Below are positions 8,238-17,054 of a stretch of DNA of 64,000 nucleotides, in pieces. The notes under the pieces were generated by a model. That model ran no database searches. It was not told the origin of the DNA and worked only from the letters and a program-made list of their open reading frames with translations. The stretch's first letter is position 1, and every line of letters starts with the position of its first letter. The position numbers and the translations under genes were made by a program. This stretch comes from Ruania alba (GTDB lineage: Bacteria > Actinomycetota > Actinomycetes > Actinomycetales > Beutenbergiaceae): positions 1,922,001 to 1,986,000 of the forward strand of contig NZ_FNTX01000002.1 of the NCBI RefSeq assembly GCF_900105765.1, in the 5' to 3' direction.

Positions 8238-9452
8238 ATGAGTACGGCAGGGAGCAGTCGACGTATCGCGTTCTATTCGCACGACACCCAGGGGCTGGGG
8301 CACATCCGACGGAACATCGAGCTGGCGGCGGCCTTGGTCGAGGCCGACGGCGGAACGGATGTCCTTCTCATCACCGGCGCCCCCGAGGCCACTGCCCTCG
8401 ACCTGCCACCTCGCACCGAGGTGCTCGCCTTGCCCACCGTAGGCAAGGACAGCGACGGCGGCTATGCAGCCGGAGCGTTCGGGCTCGCCCTGAGCGAGGT
8501 GCTGAGGTTGCGCAGCCGCGTCATCTGGGCCGCGATCCGGTCCTTCGCACCGGACCTGCTGGTCGTGGACAAGGTGGCGCGTGGACTGGGGGGTGAGCTC
8601 GACCGCACCCTCCGCAAGCTCGCCCGCAGCACTCGCCACCGGACGCAGGTGGTGCTCGGTCTGCGAGATGTGCTGGACGCGCCGACGGTGGCACGCCGTG
8701 AATGGCGCGAGCAGGGAGCCACCGCGGCCGTTCTCGGCTATTACGACCAGGTGTGGGTGTACGGCGATCCGGCGGTGTACGACCCGATCGCCGAGTGCGG
8801 TCTGCCGGTGGGGGTCGCCCAACGCGCTCGATTCACCGGTTACCTGGCCTCCGGCCGCGGACGAGGGCTGCACCGCGCCGAAGCCGCCGAGGTGAACGCG
8901 GCCCCGGTGCCACCCGGGAACTATGTGCTCTGCATGGTGGGCGGTGGGCAGGACGGTGCTGAGCTTGCCCGCTCCTTCGTTCGTTCGCCACTACCGCTCG
9001 GGCATCTCGGAGTGCTCGTCTCAGGTCCGTACTTGCCGCCGGCCGCACGCGCCGAGATCGAGCGGATCGCCGCCGAGCGCGTCGAGATGACCGTGTACAG
9101 CTTCGTTCCGAACACACAGGAGTTGATCGACGGGGCGCGGGCCGTGATCACGATGGGTGGCTACAACACGGTCTGCGAGGCGCTGTCCGGATCCGCACCC
9201 GCTCTGGTGGTGCCCCGAGAACGTCCTCGTGCCGAACAACTGGTGCGCGCTGAGCGCCTCCACGCCATCGGAGCCCTCGACATGCTCCCAGCAGACGACG
9301 CTGACCCGGTCGGCCTCGGACGCTGGTTGGCCACGGCCGTCGATCGCCCACCGCAGCCTCGTCGGCGCATCGACCTCGATGGCCTGCGCGCCGTCCCCAC
9401 CCTCGCCCAGTCCCTCCTCAACCGTCCGGAGCTCCTCGATGTCCTTGCATGA
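8238..9452 (+). CDS. MurG-like (GT28-type) glycosyltransferase
   Basis: A 404-residue protein. The N-terminus, RIAFYSHDTQGLGHIRRNIE, has the Gly-rich 'GxGHxxR' loop of GT-B enzymes of the GT28/MurG group. The C-terminal half carries MGGYNTVCEAL and PRERPRAEQLVRAERL (about residues 300-340), the nucleotide-sugar donor site of this family. No signal peptide or membrane segment is seen, so it is cytosolic. Start ATG 8238 follows a purine-rich GAGGGGCGGGG. It is first in a six-gene operon; its stop overlaps the next start by 14 bases. It probably transfers a sugar to a small or lipid acceptor; donor and acceptor are unknown. Confidence 0.8.
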   Translation: MSTAGSSRRIAFYSHDTQGLGHIRRNIELAAALVEADGGTDVLLITGAPEATALDLPPRTEVLALPTVGKDSDGGYAAGAFGLALSEVLRLRSRVIWAAIRSFAPDLLVVDKVARGLGGELDRTLRKLARSTRHRTQVVLGLRDVLDAPTVARREWREQGATAAVLGYYDQVWVYGDPAVYDPIAECGLPVGVAQRARFTGYLASGRGRGLHRAEAAEVNAAPVPPGNYVLCMVGGGQDGAELARSFVRSPLPLGHLGVLVSGPYLPPAARAEIERIAAERVEMTVYSFVPNTQELIDGARAVITMGGYNTVCEALSGSAPALVVPRERPRAEQLVRAERLHAIGALDMLPADDADPVGLGRWLATAVDRPPQPRRRIDLDGLRAVPTLAQSLLNRPELLDVLA

Positions 9453-10689
9453 GCGTGGCGAACCCCGCATCGGGTACGTGCTGAAGATGTACCCCCGGTT
9501 CTCCGAGACCTTCATCCTTAATGAGGTACTCGCACTCGAGGATCTCGGTGTCGACCTGGAGATCTTCTCCCTCCGCCCACCGGCGGACGGACGCTTCCAC
9601 GAAGCACTGGCTCAGGTGCACGCACCCGTGAGCTACCTCCCGCACCACCTGCGTTCGGCCGAGCTATGGCGTGTGTTCGGCCGAGCCCGCTCGAGCATCC
9701 CGGACCTGTTCGCCCACCTGGACGACCTGCTGGATGCCTCTCCGGATGAGGCAGCCGCCGCCGTCGAGCTGGCCGTCCAGGTGCGCCATCGAGCGATCAC
9801 GCATCTGCACGCGCACTTCGGTTCGGTCGCCACCACGGTGGCGAGACTGGCCGCGCGCATCACCGGGATCGGGTACAGCTTCACCGCCCACGCCAAGGAC
9901 ATCTTCCACGAGGAGGTCGACCACGCGGACCTGCGTCGCAAGCTCGCAGAGGCCGAGTTCGTGGTGACCGTCTCCGACTACAACCTCCGATACCTGCAGG
10001 AACGCTTCGGCGCTGACGCCGACCGTGTGGTGCGGATCTACAACGGCCTGGACCTGCGTTCATTCGCCTACCGGCCGCGGACAGGGGAAGCAGAGCTGGT
10101 CGTGGTGGCCGTCGGCCGGCTGGTGGAGAAGAAGGGCTTCGTGCACCTGATCGACGCCATCGCGATCCTTGCTCACCAGGGCGCGCCAATGCGGCTGGAG
10201 ATCGCCGGGACCGGGCCCGAGGAGGCTGCCCTGCGAGCTCGGGTCGAGGAACATGGCCTCAACGAACGCGTGACGTTCCATGGACCGCTCCCGCAGCACC
10301 AGGTAGCGGATCTGCTGGCCCGGGCAGCAGTGTTCGCCGCCCCCTGCGTGATCGGAAGCGACGGCAATCGGGACGGGTTGCCCACGGTCGTGCTCGAGGC
10401 ACTCGCTCTCGGCACCCCATGTGTGGCCACCCCGGTGACCGGGATGTCCGAGGCTGTGCTGAATGACCAGACCGGACTGCTGGTCCCGGAGGCGGACCCG
10501 GATGCGCTCGCAGGTGCGCTGCAGCGGCTTCTCGATGACACCCCGAGTGCGCGGCGATTCGCCGAGGCGGGCCGGCGGCTGGTCGAGGACCGCTTCGATG
10601 CCCGTCGCAACGCAGGAGAACTGCGGCGGTTGATGGCCGCACACCACCAGCGACCCATCGGTGCCGAGGCCAAGGTGGGGGTGCGGTGA
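9439..10689 (+). CDS. GT4-family glycosyltransferase (first)
   Basis: A 416-residue GT-B enzyme. The N-terminus (YVLKMYPRFSETFILNEVLAL) is typical of the colanic-acid/exopolysaccharide subgroup of GT4. The C-terminal domain has VAVGRLVEKKGF, then GLPTVVLEALALGTPCVA, with the E-x7-E pair that binds nucleotide sugar. The start ATG 9439 lies inside the end of the preceding gene, giving a 14-base overlap, so translation is coupled. Its stop shares a base with the next gene's ATG. It likely adds a sugar to the product of the first enzyme. Confidence 0.85.
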   Translation: MSLHERGEPRIGYVLKMYPRFSETFILNEVLALEDLGVDLEIFSLRPPADGRFHEALAQVHAPVSYLPHHLRSAELWRVFGRARSSIPDLFAHLDDLLDASPDEAAAAVELAVQVRHRAITHLHAHFGSVATTVARLAARITGIGYSFTAHAKDIFHEEVDHADLRRKLAEAEFVVTVSDYNLRYLQERFGADADRVVRIYNGLDLRSFAYRPRTGEAELVVVAVGRLVEKKGFVHLIDAIAILAHQGAPMRLEIAGTGPEEAALRARVEEHGLNERVTFHGPLPQHQVADLLARAAVFAAPCVIGSDGNRDGLPTVVLEALALGTPCVATPVTGMSEAVLNDQTGLLVPEADPDALAGALQRLLDDTPSARRFAEAGRRLVEDRFDARRNAGELRRLMAAHHQRPIGAEAKVGVR

Positions 10690-11885
10690 TGCGTCGCGTC
10701 GTCTACGTGTGCACCGACCCGGGGATACCGGTGTTCGGGTCCAAGGGCGCGTCCGTCCACGTCCGGGCGGTCCTGCGCCGGCTGGTCGCGGCAGGCCTGG
10801 AGGTCGACCTGATCACCCCACGCACCGGGGGAGATGCGCCGCCAGATCTGGCTCAGGTGCGGGTACATCTGCTGCCGCAGGTGGTGGGTGCGGACCCGGC
10901 CGACCGGGAACGATCCGCGCAGGCCAGCGAGGCGGGCGTTGCCGCACTCCTGGACACGATCGCCGACGACGGTCCGATCGACCTCGTCTACGAGCGCTAC
11001 GCCCTGTGGGGCCGTACCTCCAGCGCATGGGCGCAGCGCCGGGGTATTCGGAGCATCCTCGAAGTCAACGCCCCCTTGGTGCACGAACACGCCGATCATC
11101 GTGGTCTGGTCCATCGCGACGGCGCCGAGCAGGTGGCACGCCAAGCGATCGGACGAGCCGGCGCCGTGGTGTGCGTAACCGAGTCGGTGGCCCGATGGGC
11201 ACGGTCGTGCACACCGACGCCGGAACGTGTGCAGGTAATCGCCAACGGGGTGGACACCCACCGGATCACGCCGAGCCCGGCGCCTCCCGTGCCGGCGGCT
11301 ACGGACCCGTTCACGGTCGGTTTCGTCGGCACGCTCAAACCGTGGCACGGCGTTGATGTGCTCATCGACGCCATGGCGCTGTTGATCCATACCGATCCCA
11401 GCTACCGGTTGCTCGTGGTCGGCCACGGTCCGCAGGCCGCAGCGCTTGCCGAACGTGCCCGTGGGCGCGCCATCACCGGGGCCGTGGAGTTCACGGGTGC
11501 CGTGGATCCGGACGAGATCGCCGCCATGCTGCGCCGGATGGCGGTGGCCACTGCGCCATATCCGCCGATGCGGGACTGCTACTTCTCGCCGCTGAAGGTG
11601 CAGGAGTACCTCGCTGCCGGGGTCCCGGTCGTTGCCAGCAGGATCGGGGTGCTGCCCGAAGTGCTCGATGATGGGCGGCTCGGCGAGCTGGTGGCACCGG
11701 GGGATCCCGACGAGCTGGCCGGCGCCATCGCGTCGCTACGCGCTGATGCCGGACGCCGCGCCCAACTGCGCCGGGACGCTGTGCAGGCTGCACGGGCCCA
11801 CGACTGGGACCACGTCGTTCGCCGGGCCGTGGGTCTGGTGGGTCTGACGCTACCCGTGCGGAGGGACGACGATGCCCTCGTCTGA
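10689..11885 (+). CDS. GT4-family glycosyltransferase (second)
   Basis: A 398-residue GT-B enzyme clearly distinct from its neighbour. The N-terminus has the acceptor-site glycine loop FGSKGASVHVRA. The C-terminal domain has VGFVGTLKPWHGVDVLIDA and SPLKVQEYLAAGVPVVAS, the donor-binding E-x7 region. TGATG joins the previous stop to the ATG at 10689; GTG 10686 is an alternative. It overlaps the ABC exporter gene by 14 bases. The substrate is unknown; position implies it works on the same product as the other two transferases. Confidence 0.85.
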   Translation: MRRVVYVCTDPGIPVFGSKGASVHVRAVLRRLVAAGLEVDLITPRTGGDAPPDLAQVRVHLLPQVVGADPADRERSAQASEAGVAALLDTIADDGPIDLVYERYALWGRTSSAWAQRRGIRSILEVNAPLVHEHADHRGLVHRDGAEQVARQAIGRAGAVVCVTESVARWARSCTPTPERVQVIANGVDTHRITPSPAPPVPAATDPFTVGFVGTLKPWHGVDVLIDAMALLIHTDPSYRLLVVGHGPQAAALAERARGRAITGAVEFTGAVDPDEIAAMLRRMAVATAPYPPMRDCYFSPLKVQEYLAAGVPVVASRIGVLPEVLDDGRLGELVAPGDPDELAGAIASLRADAGRRAQLRRDAVQAARAHDWDHVVRRAVGLVGLTLPVRRDDDALV

Positions 11886-13707
11886 TCGCCGAAGTATGCG
11901 GCGTTCGCTGCACGGGCTGCGTCGCACGGCCGGCTACCTGAAACCGCACCTGCGCGCTGAACGGACTCTGCTGTTCGGTGGCTCAGCAGCGCTGTTCGCC
12001 GAGGTAGCGATGCGGTTGCTGGAACCGTGGCCGCTGAAGTTTGTTCTCGACGGCGTGATCGCTGCAAGCGGCGCCCGGATCGGGCTCGACGCTCCGGACA
12101 ACCTGCCGATGGTGCTCGTCCTCGCCTGTGTGGCGCTCCTGGTCATCGTGACCCTGCGCGCGGTGGCGGCCTATCTGATGACCCTGTGCTTCGCCCTCGC
12201 CGGGAATCGGCTGCTGACGGCGATGCGGGAGCAGGTCTACGCTCACCTGCAGACGCTGTCGATGGCCTTCCACGACAACGCCCGAACCGGTGACCTCGTG
12301 ACCAGGGTGACCTCCGACGTCGGACGGTTGAAGGAGGTGGGCGTCACTGCGGCACTGCCCTTGCTGGGCAATGTCATCACGATGGTCACGATGCTGGGTG
12401 TGGTGGCCGTGCTCGACTGGCAGCTGGCTCTGGTGATGCTCGCCGTGCTCCCCCTCTTCGTGCTGACCGGTGCACGCCTGTCCCGCAAGATCACCGGGGT
12501 CTCACGCACACAGCGCAAGGCGGAGGGTGCGTTGGCCTCGTTGGCCGCCGAGACGCTGGCGGCCATGCGGGTGGTGCAGTCGTACTCCCTCGAGGACCGG
12601 ATGCAGGCCGCCTTCGCGAGCAACAACGTGAAGACCCTCAAGGACGGTGTCAAGGCGAAGAAGCTCTCCGCCGGGCTCGAACGACGCACCGATGTGCTCG
12701 TCGGGATCGCCACCGCCGGAGTCCTCTACCTCGGCGCCACCCGGGTACTCGCCGGAGCGCTCACCCCCGGCGAGCTGGTGGTCTTCCTCACCTACCTCAA
12801 GGCTGCGTTCAAACCGATGCGGGACCTGGCGAAGTACACCGGCCGGATCGCCCAGGCCGCAGCCTCGGGGGAGCGGTTGGTCGACCTCCTCGAGGAACGG
12901 CCGCGGGTGGTGAACCAGCAATGGGCGCGGTCGGCGCGACCGTTCCTGGGCGATATCCAGTTCACGGACGTGTGGTTGTCGTACACCACCGGGCACCCCG
13001 TGTTGCGCGGGCTGAATCTGCGGATCCGTGCCGGGGAGCGCGTCGCCGTCGTCGGTCCCTCGGGGGCGGGCAAGTCGAGCGTGGCCATGCTGCTCTCCCG
13101 GTTGCGGGACCCGGACTACGGCCAGGTCCGCATCGACGGCCACGACCTGCGTGACCTCACCATGGAGTCCGTGCGCCCGCAGATCGCGATCGTGTTGCAG
13201 GAGAGTCTGCTGTTCGCCATGTCGATCCGGGAGAACATCGCCCATGGGGCGTGCGACGTCACCGACGAGGAGATCGAGCGTGCAGCCCGGCTCGCGGGTG
13301 CCCATGAGTTCATCACCGCACTCCCGGACGGGTATGACACGGTTGTCGGCGAGCGAGGCGCCACCCTTTCCGGGGGGCAACGGCAACGCATCGCCATCGC
13401 CCGTGCTGCGGTGCGAGATGCTCCGATCGTCGTGCTCGACGAGGCCATGACCGGGTTGGACCAGGACACCGAGCAGGAAGTCCTCGCCGCCATGGACCGC
13501 CTCACCGACGGGCGCACCACCATCGTCATCACTCACGACCTCGCGGCCGCGCAGAACGCTGACCGAGTCATCTGGATCGACGGGGGCCTGGCGACCGATC
13601 ACGGCCCGCCGAGCCAGGTGCTCAGCCGGCACGCCGGCGAACCTGGTGTGATCAGCGGCCCCCATCGCCGAGACCCGCGAGAGGCCTATCGTGCTGTGCG
13701 ACGCTGA
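11872..13707 (+). CDS. ABC exporter, fused membrane and ATPase domains
   Basis: A 611-residue half-transporter that would dimerise. Residues ~1-330 form the six-helix exporter membrane domain, with the coupling stretch FHDNARTGDLVTRVTSDV. The ATPase domain has Walker A GPSGAGKSS (near residue 395), signature LSGGQRQRIAIARA (near 500), Walker B IVVLDEAMTGLD and the switch His in ITHDLA, so it should hydrolyse ATP. The start ATG 11872 follows GGAGGGACG. Sitting between glycosyltransferases and kinase-like genes, it probably exports the glycosylated product, as MsbA-type lipid or peptide exporters do. Confidence 0.88.
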   Translation: MPSSDRRSMRRSLHGLRRTAGYLKPHLRAERTLLFGGSAALFAEVAMRLLEPWPLKFVLDGVIAASGARIGLDAPDNLPMVLVLACVALLVIVTLRAVAAYLMTLCFALAGNRLLTAMREQVYAHLQTLSMAFHDNARTGDLVTRVTSDVGRLKEVGVTAALPLLGNVITMVTMLGVVAVLDWQLALVMLAVLPLFVLTGARLSRKITGVSRTQRKAEGALASLAAETLAAMRVVQSYSLEDRMQAAFASNNVKTLKDGVKAKKLSAGLERRTDVLVGIATAGVLYLGATRVLAGALTPGELVVFLTYLKAAFKPMRDLAKYTGRIAQAAASGERLVDLLEERPRVVNQQWARSARPFLGDIQFTDVWLSYTTGHPVLRGLNLRIRAGERVAVVGPSGAGKSSVAMLLSRLRDPDYGQVRIDGHDLRDLTMESVRPQIAIVLQESLLFAMSIRENIAHGACDVTDEEIERAARLAGAHEFITALPDGYDTVVGERGATLSGGQRQRIAIARAAVRDAPIVVLDEAMTGLDQDTEQEVLAAMDRLTDGRTTIVITHDLAAAQNADRVIWIDGGLATDHGPPSQVLSRHAGEPGVISGPHRRDPREAYRAVRR

Positions 13708-14926
13708 CCGAGCACTGATCGCCCGCGAAACCGATCTGCCGGCCCTGGCCACTGTGCTCGACCCCGAACGTCTCCAGTCCTGGCTCGGTGACCGGCTCGG
13801 CGTCGAGATCCACGCGCAGATCAGGTACCTGCGGTACAAACCTGGCACGAGTTGCGTGGCGGCCGTGCAGGTATCGGGGCCGAGCACGTGCCGCACCATG
13901 GTGGTCACTGCGTACGCCTCGGGAGGCTTCCGCAAGCTGGCCAAGTCGGTGAACCGTGCTCCCGCCGGAGCCCTCCTGGCGATGGATCCGAGTCTTTCAG
14001 CCCTCGTGGCCGCCCCGGCCGCGGACCGCGACCTGCCGGCCCTGCGGCTGTTGAGCGACGACAGGCTGCGGCCGATGTTGCTGCGCAGAGTCTGGGGGCA
14101 GCACGCGCAGGTGGAAGGGACGTCACTGCGTGAGCTCGCCTACAAACCGCAACGGCGGTGGGTGGGCCGGCTGGAGATGGCCTCGGGGCCGGTCCTGGTA
14201 CGGGCGTACCGCCGCGGCGATCTGGAAGCCGCCGCTGCGCGGATCCAGGCGCTCGCCGGCGCGCCCGCGCGAACCCCCCGGCTCCTGGGAACCGACCGCC
14301 GCCGCGGTTTCGCCGCGGTGGAGTTTCTCCCCGGCGATGCCGTGCCGGCAGTCCCGGATCGCGCCTCCCTTGCTGCCGCGGGGCGGGTGCTGGACACGTT
14401 GCATGGGCACCCCGCGAACCTCCCCAGGCACGACGCCCGCACCGATCGGGCAGCACTGAACGCCGTGGTCCGCCAGCTCGGCATCGTTCTGCCTGAGATC
14501 GGTGAGGAGGTAGTCGACGTCGCGCACCGCACGGCCGACGAACTGCGCGAGGACGTCCCGAGCGTCTCCCTGCATGGTGATCTCTCCCTGGATCAGGTGA
14601 TCATCGACGGCGGTGAGGCAGGCCTGATCGACCTGGACCACGCCTGCACCGGGCCGGCCGAAGCCGATCTGGCGAGCCTGCTCGCCGATGCCCACGTACG
14701 AGGGGCAGGAGACGTGACCGACCTCTTCGGCGGGGTGGTGGCCGGGTACCGGCGCCCCCTCGACACCGATCGACTCGCCACGTACACCGCGCTACAGCTG
14801 TTGCGACGTGCCGCGGAACCGTTCCGCAGGCGGGAAGAGGAGTGGCCCGAGCGGACCCGCCGAGTGGTCGATTCGGCGGCCCGCGTGCTCCGCGGCGGCA
14901 TCACCGCGTTGGAGGCGGCGAAGTGA
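13691..14926 (+). CDS. APH-fold phosphotransferase-like protein (first)
   Basis: A 411-residue protein with the catalytic loop SLHGDLSLDQVIID (about residues 293-306, Brenner-type HxD) and the metal-binding GLIDLDHA that follows, both from the aminoglycoside-phosphotransferase/choline-kinase superfamily. The N-terminal lobe is poorly conserved, with the YLRYKPGTSC segment as the probable ATP-lobe strand. The GTG start at 13691 overlaps the ABC gene by 17 bases. It probably phosphorylates a sugar or sugar-like alcohol. A drug-resistance role is unlikely, since it is embedded in a biosynthetic operon and paired with a second APH-like gene. Confidence 0.75.
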   Translation: MLCDADRALIARETDLPALATVLDPERLQSWLGDRLGVEIHAQIRYLRYKPGTSCVAAVQVSGPSTCRTMVVTAYASGGFRKLAKSVNRAPAGALLAMDPSLSALVAAPAADRDLPALRLLSDDRLRPMLLRRVWGQHAQVEGTSLRELAYKPQRRWVGRLEMASGPVLVRAYRRGDLEAAAARIQALAGAPARTPRLLGTDRRRGFAAVEFLPGDAVPAVPDRASLAAAGRVLDTLHGHPANLPRHDARTDRAALNAVVRQLGIVLPEIGEEVVDVAHRTADELREDVPSVSLHGDLSLDQVIIDGGEAGLIDLDHACTGPAEADLASLLADAHVRGAGDVTDLFGGVVAGYRRPLDTDRLATYTALQLLRRAAEPFRRREEEWPERTRRVVDSAARVLRGGITALEAAK

Positions 14927-16032
14927 ACGAGGCACTGGTGAGCACCGAACTGCTGCTGCCGAGGCTCGATCGGGACCTGCGCTCTCGTGGCCTGACCCTC
15001 GTGCGGGCGATGCCCCGCGATACCGGCCACGCACTCCTCGAGGTCCGGGACCAGGCGGGCGTATCGATGGCAGGCCAACTCTTCGCCGATCCGGCACGCG
15101 CACGACGAGTGGCGGCTGGAACCGCGCCCGGTTCCGGCTTGGTCTCGACCGTGGGTGAACTGGCGGTGGTGCAGCGAGATGGTGCCGATCGCCGGATCGG
15201 GGCCGCAGGCCCAGCAGCGGAGCCCGGTGCACGACTGGTGGCGCATCGCCCCGAACGTCGTGCCGTGATCGAGCAGCGCCGCGGTTCGGCCACCGTCTAC
15301 GTCAAGGTGGTTCGCCCCGGACGCCTGGACGCGGTGCCGTGGGTCTCGGAGCACCTTCACCGTGCGGGAGTGCGAGTGCCGCAGGTGCTCGCCCACGACT
15401 CGACCAGTCTGACCATGGCAGCGCTACCCGGAGCCACCCTGCACGCTGTGCTCGGTACGCCGCAGACATCCACCACAGCGGCGTATCGGGCGGGGAGAGC
15501 GGTGGGCCGTGCGATCCGTCGTCTGCACGATGTGCCGGTGCCCGGCAGCGGGCCCGTCCGGCACGACCACGCCGCGGAGGTGGAGGTGACCCGGCGCTGG
15601 ATCGGGCTCGCACGGGCCTACGGTGTGCTGCCGTCGGTACCGACGCAGCTCGGGGCGAGTGCGGGTTCTCTCACCGAGGCGTCCGAACCGGTATTGCTGC
15701 ACCGGGACCTGCACGACAAGCAGGTCGTCATCGACGGCTCCGACGTCGGCCTGCTCGACCTGGACCTGCTCGCCGTCGGAGATCCGGCGCTCGATGTGGC
15801 GAATCTTCTCGTGCACCTGGAGTTGCGGGTCGGCCAAGGTCACACGTCCGCGGCGCTCGCGCGTTCGTGCGGGACCGGCCTGCTCCGCGGATACCGGATC
15901 AGCGAGGCGGTGCACCGCAGACTGCCGGTATACGCGCAGCTCACCAGGCTGCGGCTCCTGGCCGTCTACGCCTTCCGGCCCGCGGGCCGGAAGGCTGCGC
16001 GCCAGGTGCTGACCGAGCCATGGCGCTGGTGA
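14923..16032 (+). CDS. APH-fold phosphotransferase-like protein (second)
   Basis: A 369-residue protein with the catalytic loop LLHRDLHDKQVVID (about residues 258-271) and GLLDLDLLAVGDPALDVANLL, the metal-binding Asp and following helix of the APH superfamily. The GTG start at 14923 overlaps the previous stop as GTGA, showing translational coupling. It is only distantly similar to the preceding protein and shares mainly the catalytic loop, so the pair are not a recent duplication. It is last in the operon, before a terminator-like hairpin (16056-16103). Substrate unknown. Confidence 0.75.
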   Translation: MNEALVSTELLLPRLDRDLRSRGLTLVRAMPRDTGHALLEVRDQAGVSMAGQLFADPARARRVAAGTAPGSGLVSTVGELAVVQRDGADRRIGAAGPAAEPGARLVAHRPERRAVIEQRRGSATVYVKVVRPGRLDAVPWVSEHLHRAGVRVPQVLAHDSTSLTMAALPGATLHAVLGTPQTSTTAAYRAGRAVGRAIRRLHDVPVPGSGPVRHDHAAEVEVTRRWIGLARAYGVLPSVPTQLGASAGSLTEASEPVLLHRDLHDKQVVIDGSDVGLLDLDLLAVGDPALDVANLLVHLELRVGQGHTSAALARSCGTGLLRGYRISEAVHRRLPVYAQLTRLRLLAVYAFRPAGRKAARQVLTEPWRW

Positions 16033-16055
16033 CTGCGCACTGTTGACCCCGCACG

Positions 16056-16103
16056 GCCGACGCGAGGTCGCAGCGCCCCTGGGACGGGCTACCTCGCGTC
16101 GGC
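16056..16103. terminator. Hairpin between convergent genes
   Basis: GCCGACGCGAGGT (16056-16068) and its exact complement ACCTCGCGTCGGC (16091-16103) form a 13-bp stem with a 22-base loop. It lies between the ends of the convergent kinase-like and DUF4352 genes and could terminate both. There is no T-tract. Confidence 0.6.
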
Positions 16104-16122
16104 GGTCCGGCCTCAGGCCGAC

Positions 16123-16884
16123 CTACTCCAGGGTGACGCTCACCCCACCGGAGAAGGCGGAATCATGCAGCTCGATACCCGCAGGCGTGGCATCGGCCGG
16201 GACATCGAAGACGATGATGCCTTCGAGTGTGTTCCCCGGGTTGATCTCGGAGAGGAACGTCTCGTTGTCGCCGAGGTAGATGCCTGCCTCCGAGTCGGCC
16301 GAGTGCTGCCGGTCCTCGGTGTCGATAAGAGTCTGGTCGCTGTCGAAGAAGTACTCGGCCTGATCGCCGATGTTCGTCACGCTCAGGTGTACGAGCACGA
16401 ACTGGCCCTGCGCCTCCTCGCTGAGGAACTCGTCACCCACCTGCGCCACCCCGGTCTCGACCTCGGTGATGACGAACTCGAAGGTGCCGTCGCGTGCCGG
16501 GTCTCCGATGCCGGGAGTCTGTTCCGCGGCTTCGTCGGCGGGTTCGGCATCCGCTTCGTTGGCCGGCTCGTCGCCGGTATCGGCGGGTGTCGCGGCGGTG
16601 GACGGCGCCGGGTCGGCCTCGGGCTCGTCGGAACCACCACTGCTGAGTGCACTGAACACGATGATGAGTGCCACCAGCGCGCCCAGCACCGTGAGCACCT
16701 TGTGCCGGGCGAACCAGGACCGCTTCGTCGGCTCGGGCTGAGGTGGGCCGCCCTGGGCCGGGGGTCCGGTGGGGAATCCCGGCCCCGGCTGGCCCGGGCT
16801 CTGGTAGGAGCCGGGGCCCTGCGGAGCGTAGGAACCGGCGGGCGGGTACTGGCCGTCCGGGCCAGGTGTGTGCTGAGCGTTCAT
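16123..16884 (-). CDS. DUF4352-type membrane-anchored extracellular protein
   Basis: A 253-residue protein. A Pro/Gly/Gln-rich cytoplasmic N-terminus (residues 1-55) precedes one membrane segment, VLTVLGALVALIIVFSALSS. An acidic Ala/Pro/Glu linker follows, then a C-terminal beta-sandwich: GTFEFVITEVETGVAQVG, FVLVHLSVTNIGDQ and GIIVFDVPADATPAG, the usual DUF4352 pattern. The function of this family is poorly known; it is often a surface or telokin-like protein. It is transcribed alone, divergent from the sensor kinase. Confidence 0.8.
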   Translation of the reverse strand: MNAQHTPGPDGQYPPAGSYAPQGPGSYQSPGQPGPGFPTGPPAQGGPPQPEPTKRSWFARHKVLTVLGALVALIIVFSALSSGGSDEPEADPAPSTAATPADTGDEPANEADAEPADEAAEQTPGIGDPARDGTFEFVITEVETGVAQVGDEFLSEEAQGQFVLVHLSVTNIGDQAEYFFDSDQTLIDTEDRQHSADSEAGIYLGDNETFLSEINPGNTLEGIIVFDVPADATPAGIELHDSAFSGGVSVTLE

Positions 16885-17041
16885 CTGGTGCCTCCATCGT
16901 GTGTCGGGTACGGCACCCAGCCAACGGCGTGTACCCGCTACACCACTTCCCCCGATCAGCTCGAGTGCCCTGGCTGATCGGCGGAGGAACTGCCACGCGA
17001 ACCTGACCGGTCGGTGGTGCCCGCGTGTCGGTGGTCCGCCG

Positions 17042-17047
17042 TACGGT
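17042..17047 (+). promoter_or_regulatory. -10 box of leaderless sensor-kinase gene
   Basis: TACGGT ends seven bases before ATG 17055, so transcription would begin at or next to the start codon. No ribosome binding site precedes the ATG. Confidence 0.55.
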
Positions 17048-17054
17048 GCTCTCC

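Noticed and set aside
14842-14922. Longer N-terminus for the second APH-like protein
   Set aside because: The extra residues are Arg/Pro/Gly-rich and duplicate coding of the previous gene; the GTGA overlap at 14923 is the natural start.
13691-16032. Aminoglycoside resistance genes
   Set aside because: The APH fold covers many small-molecule kinases; both genes are embedded in a glycosyltransferase/exporter operon and lack the close similarity expected of resistance enzymes.
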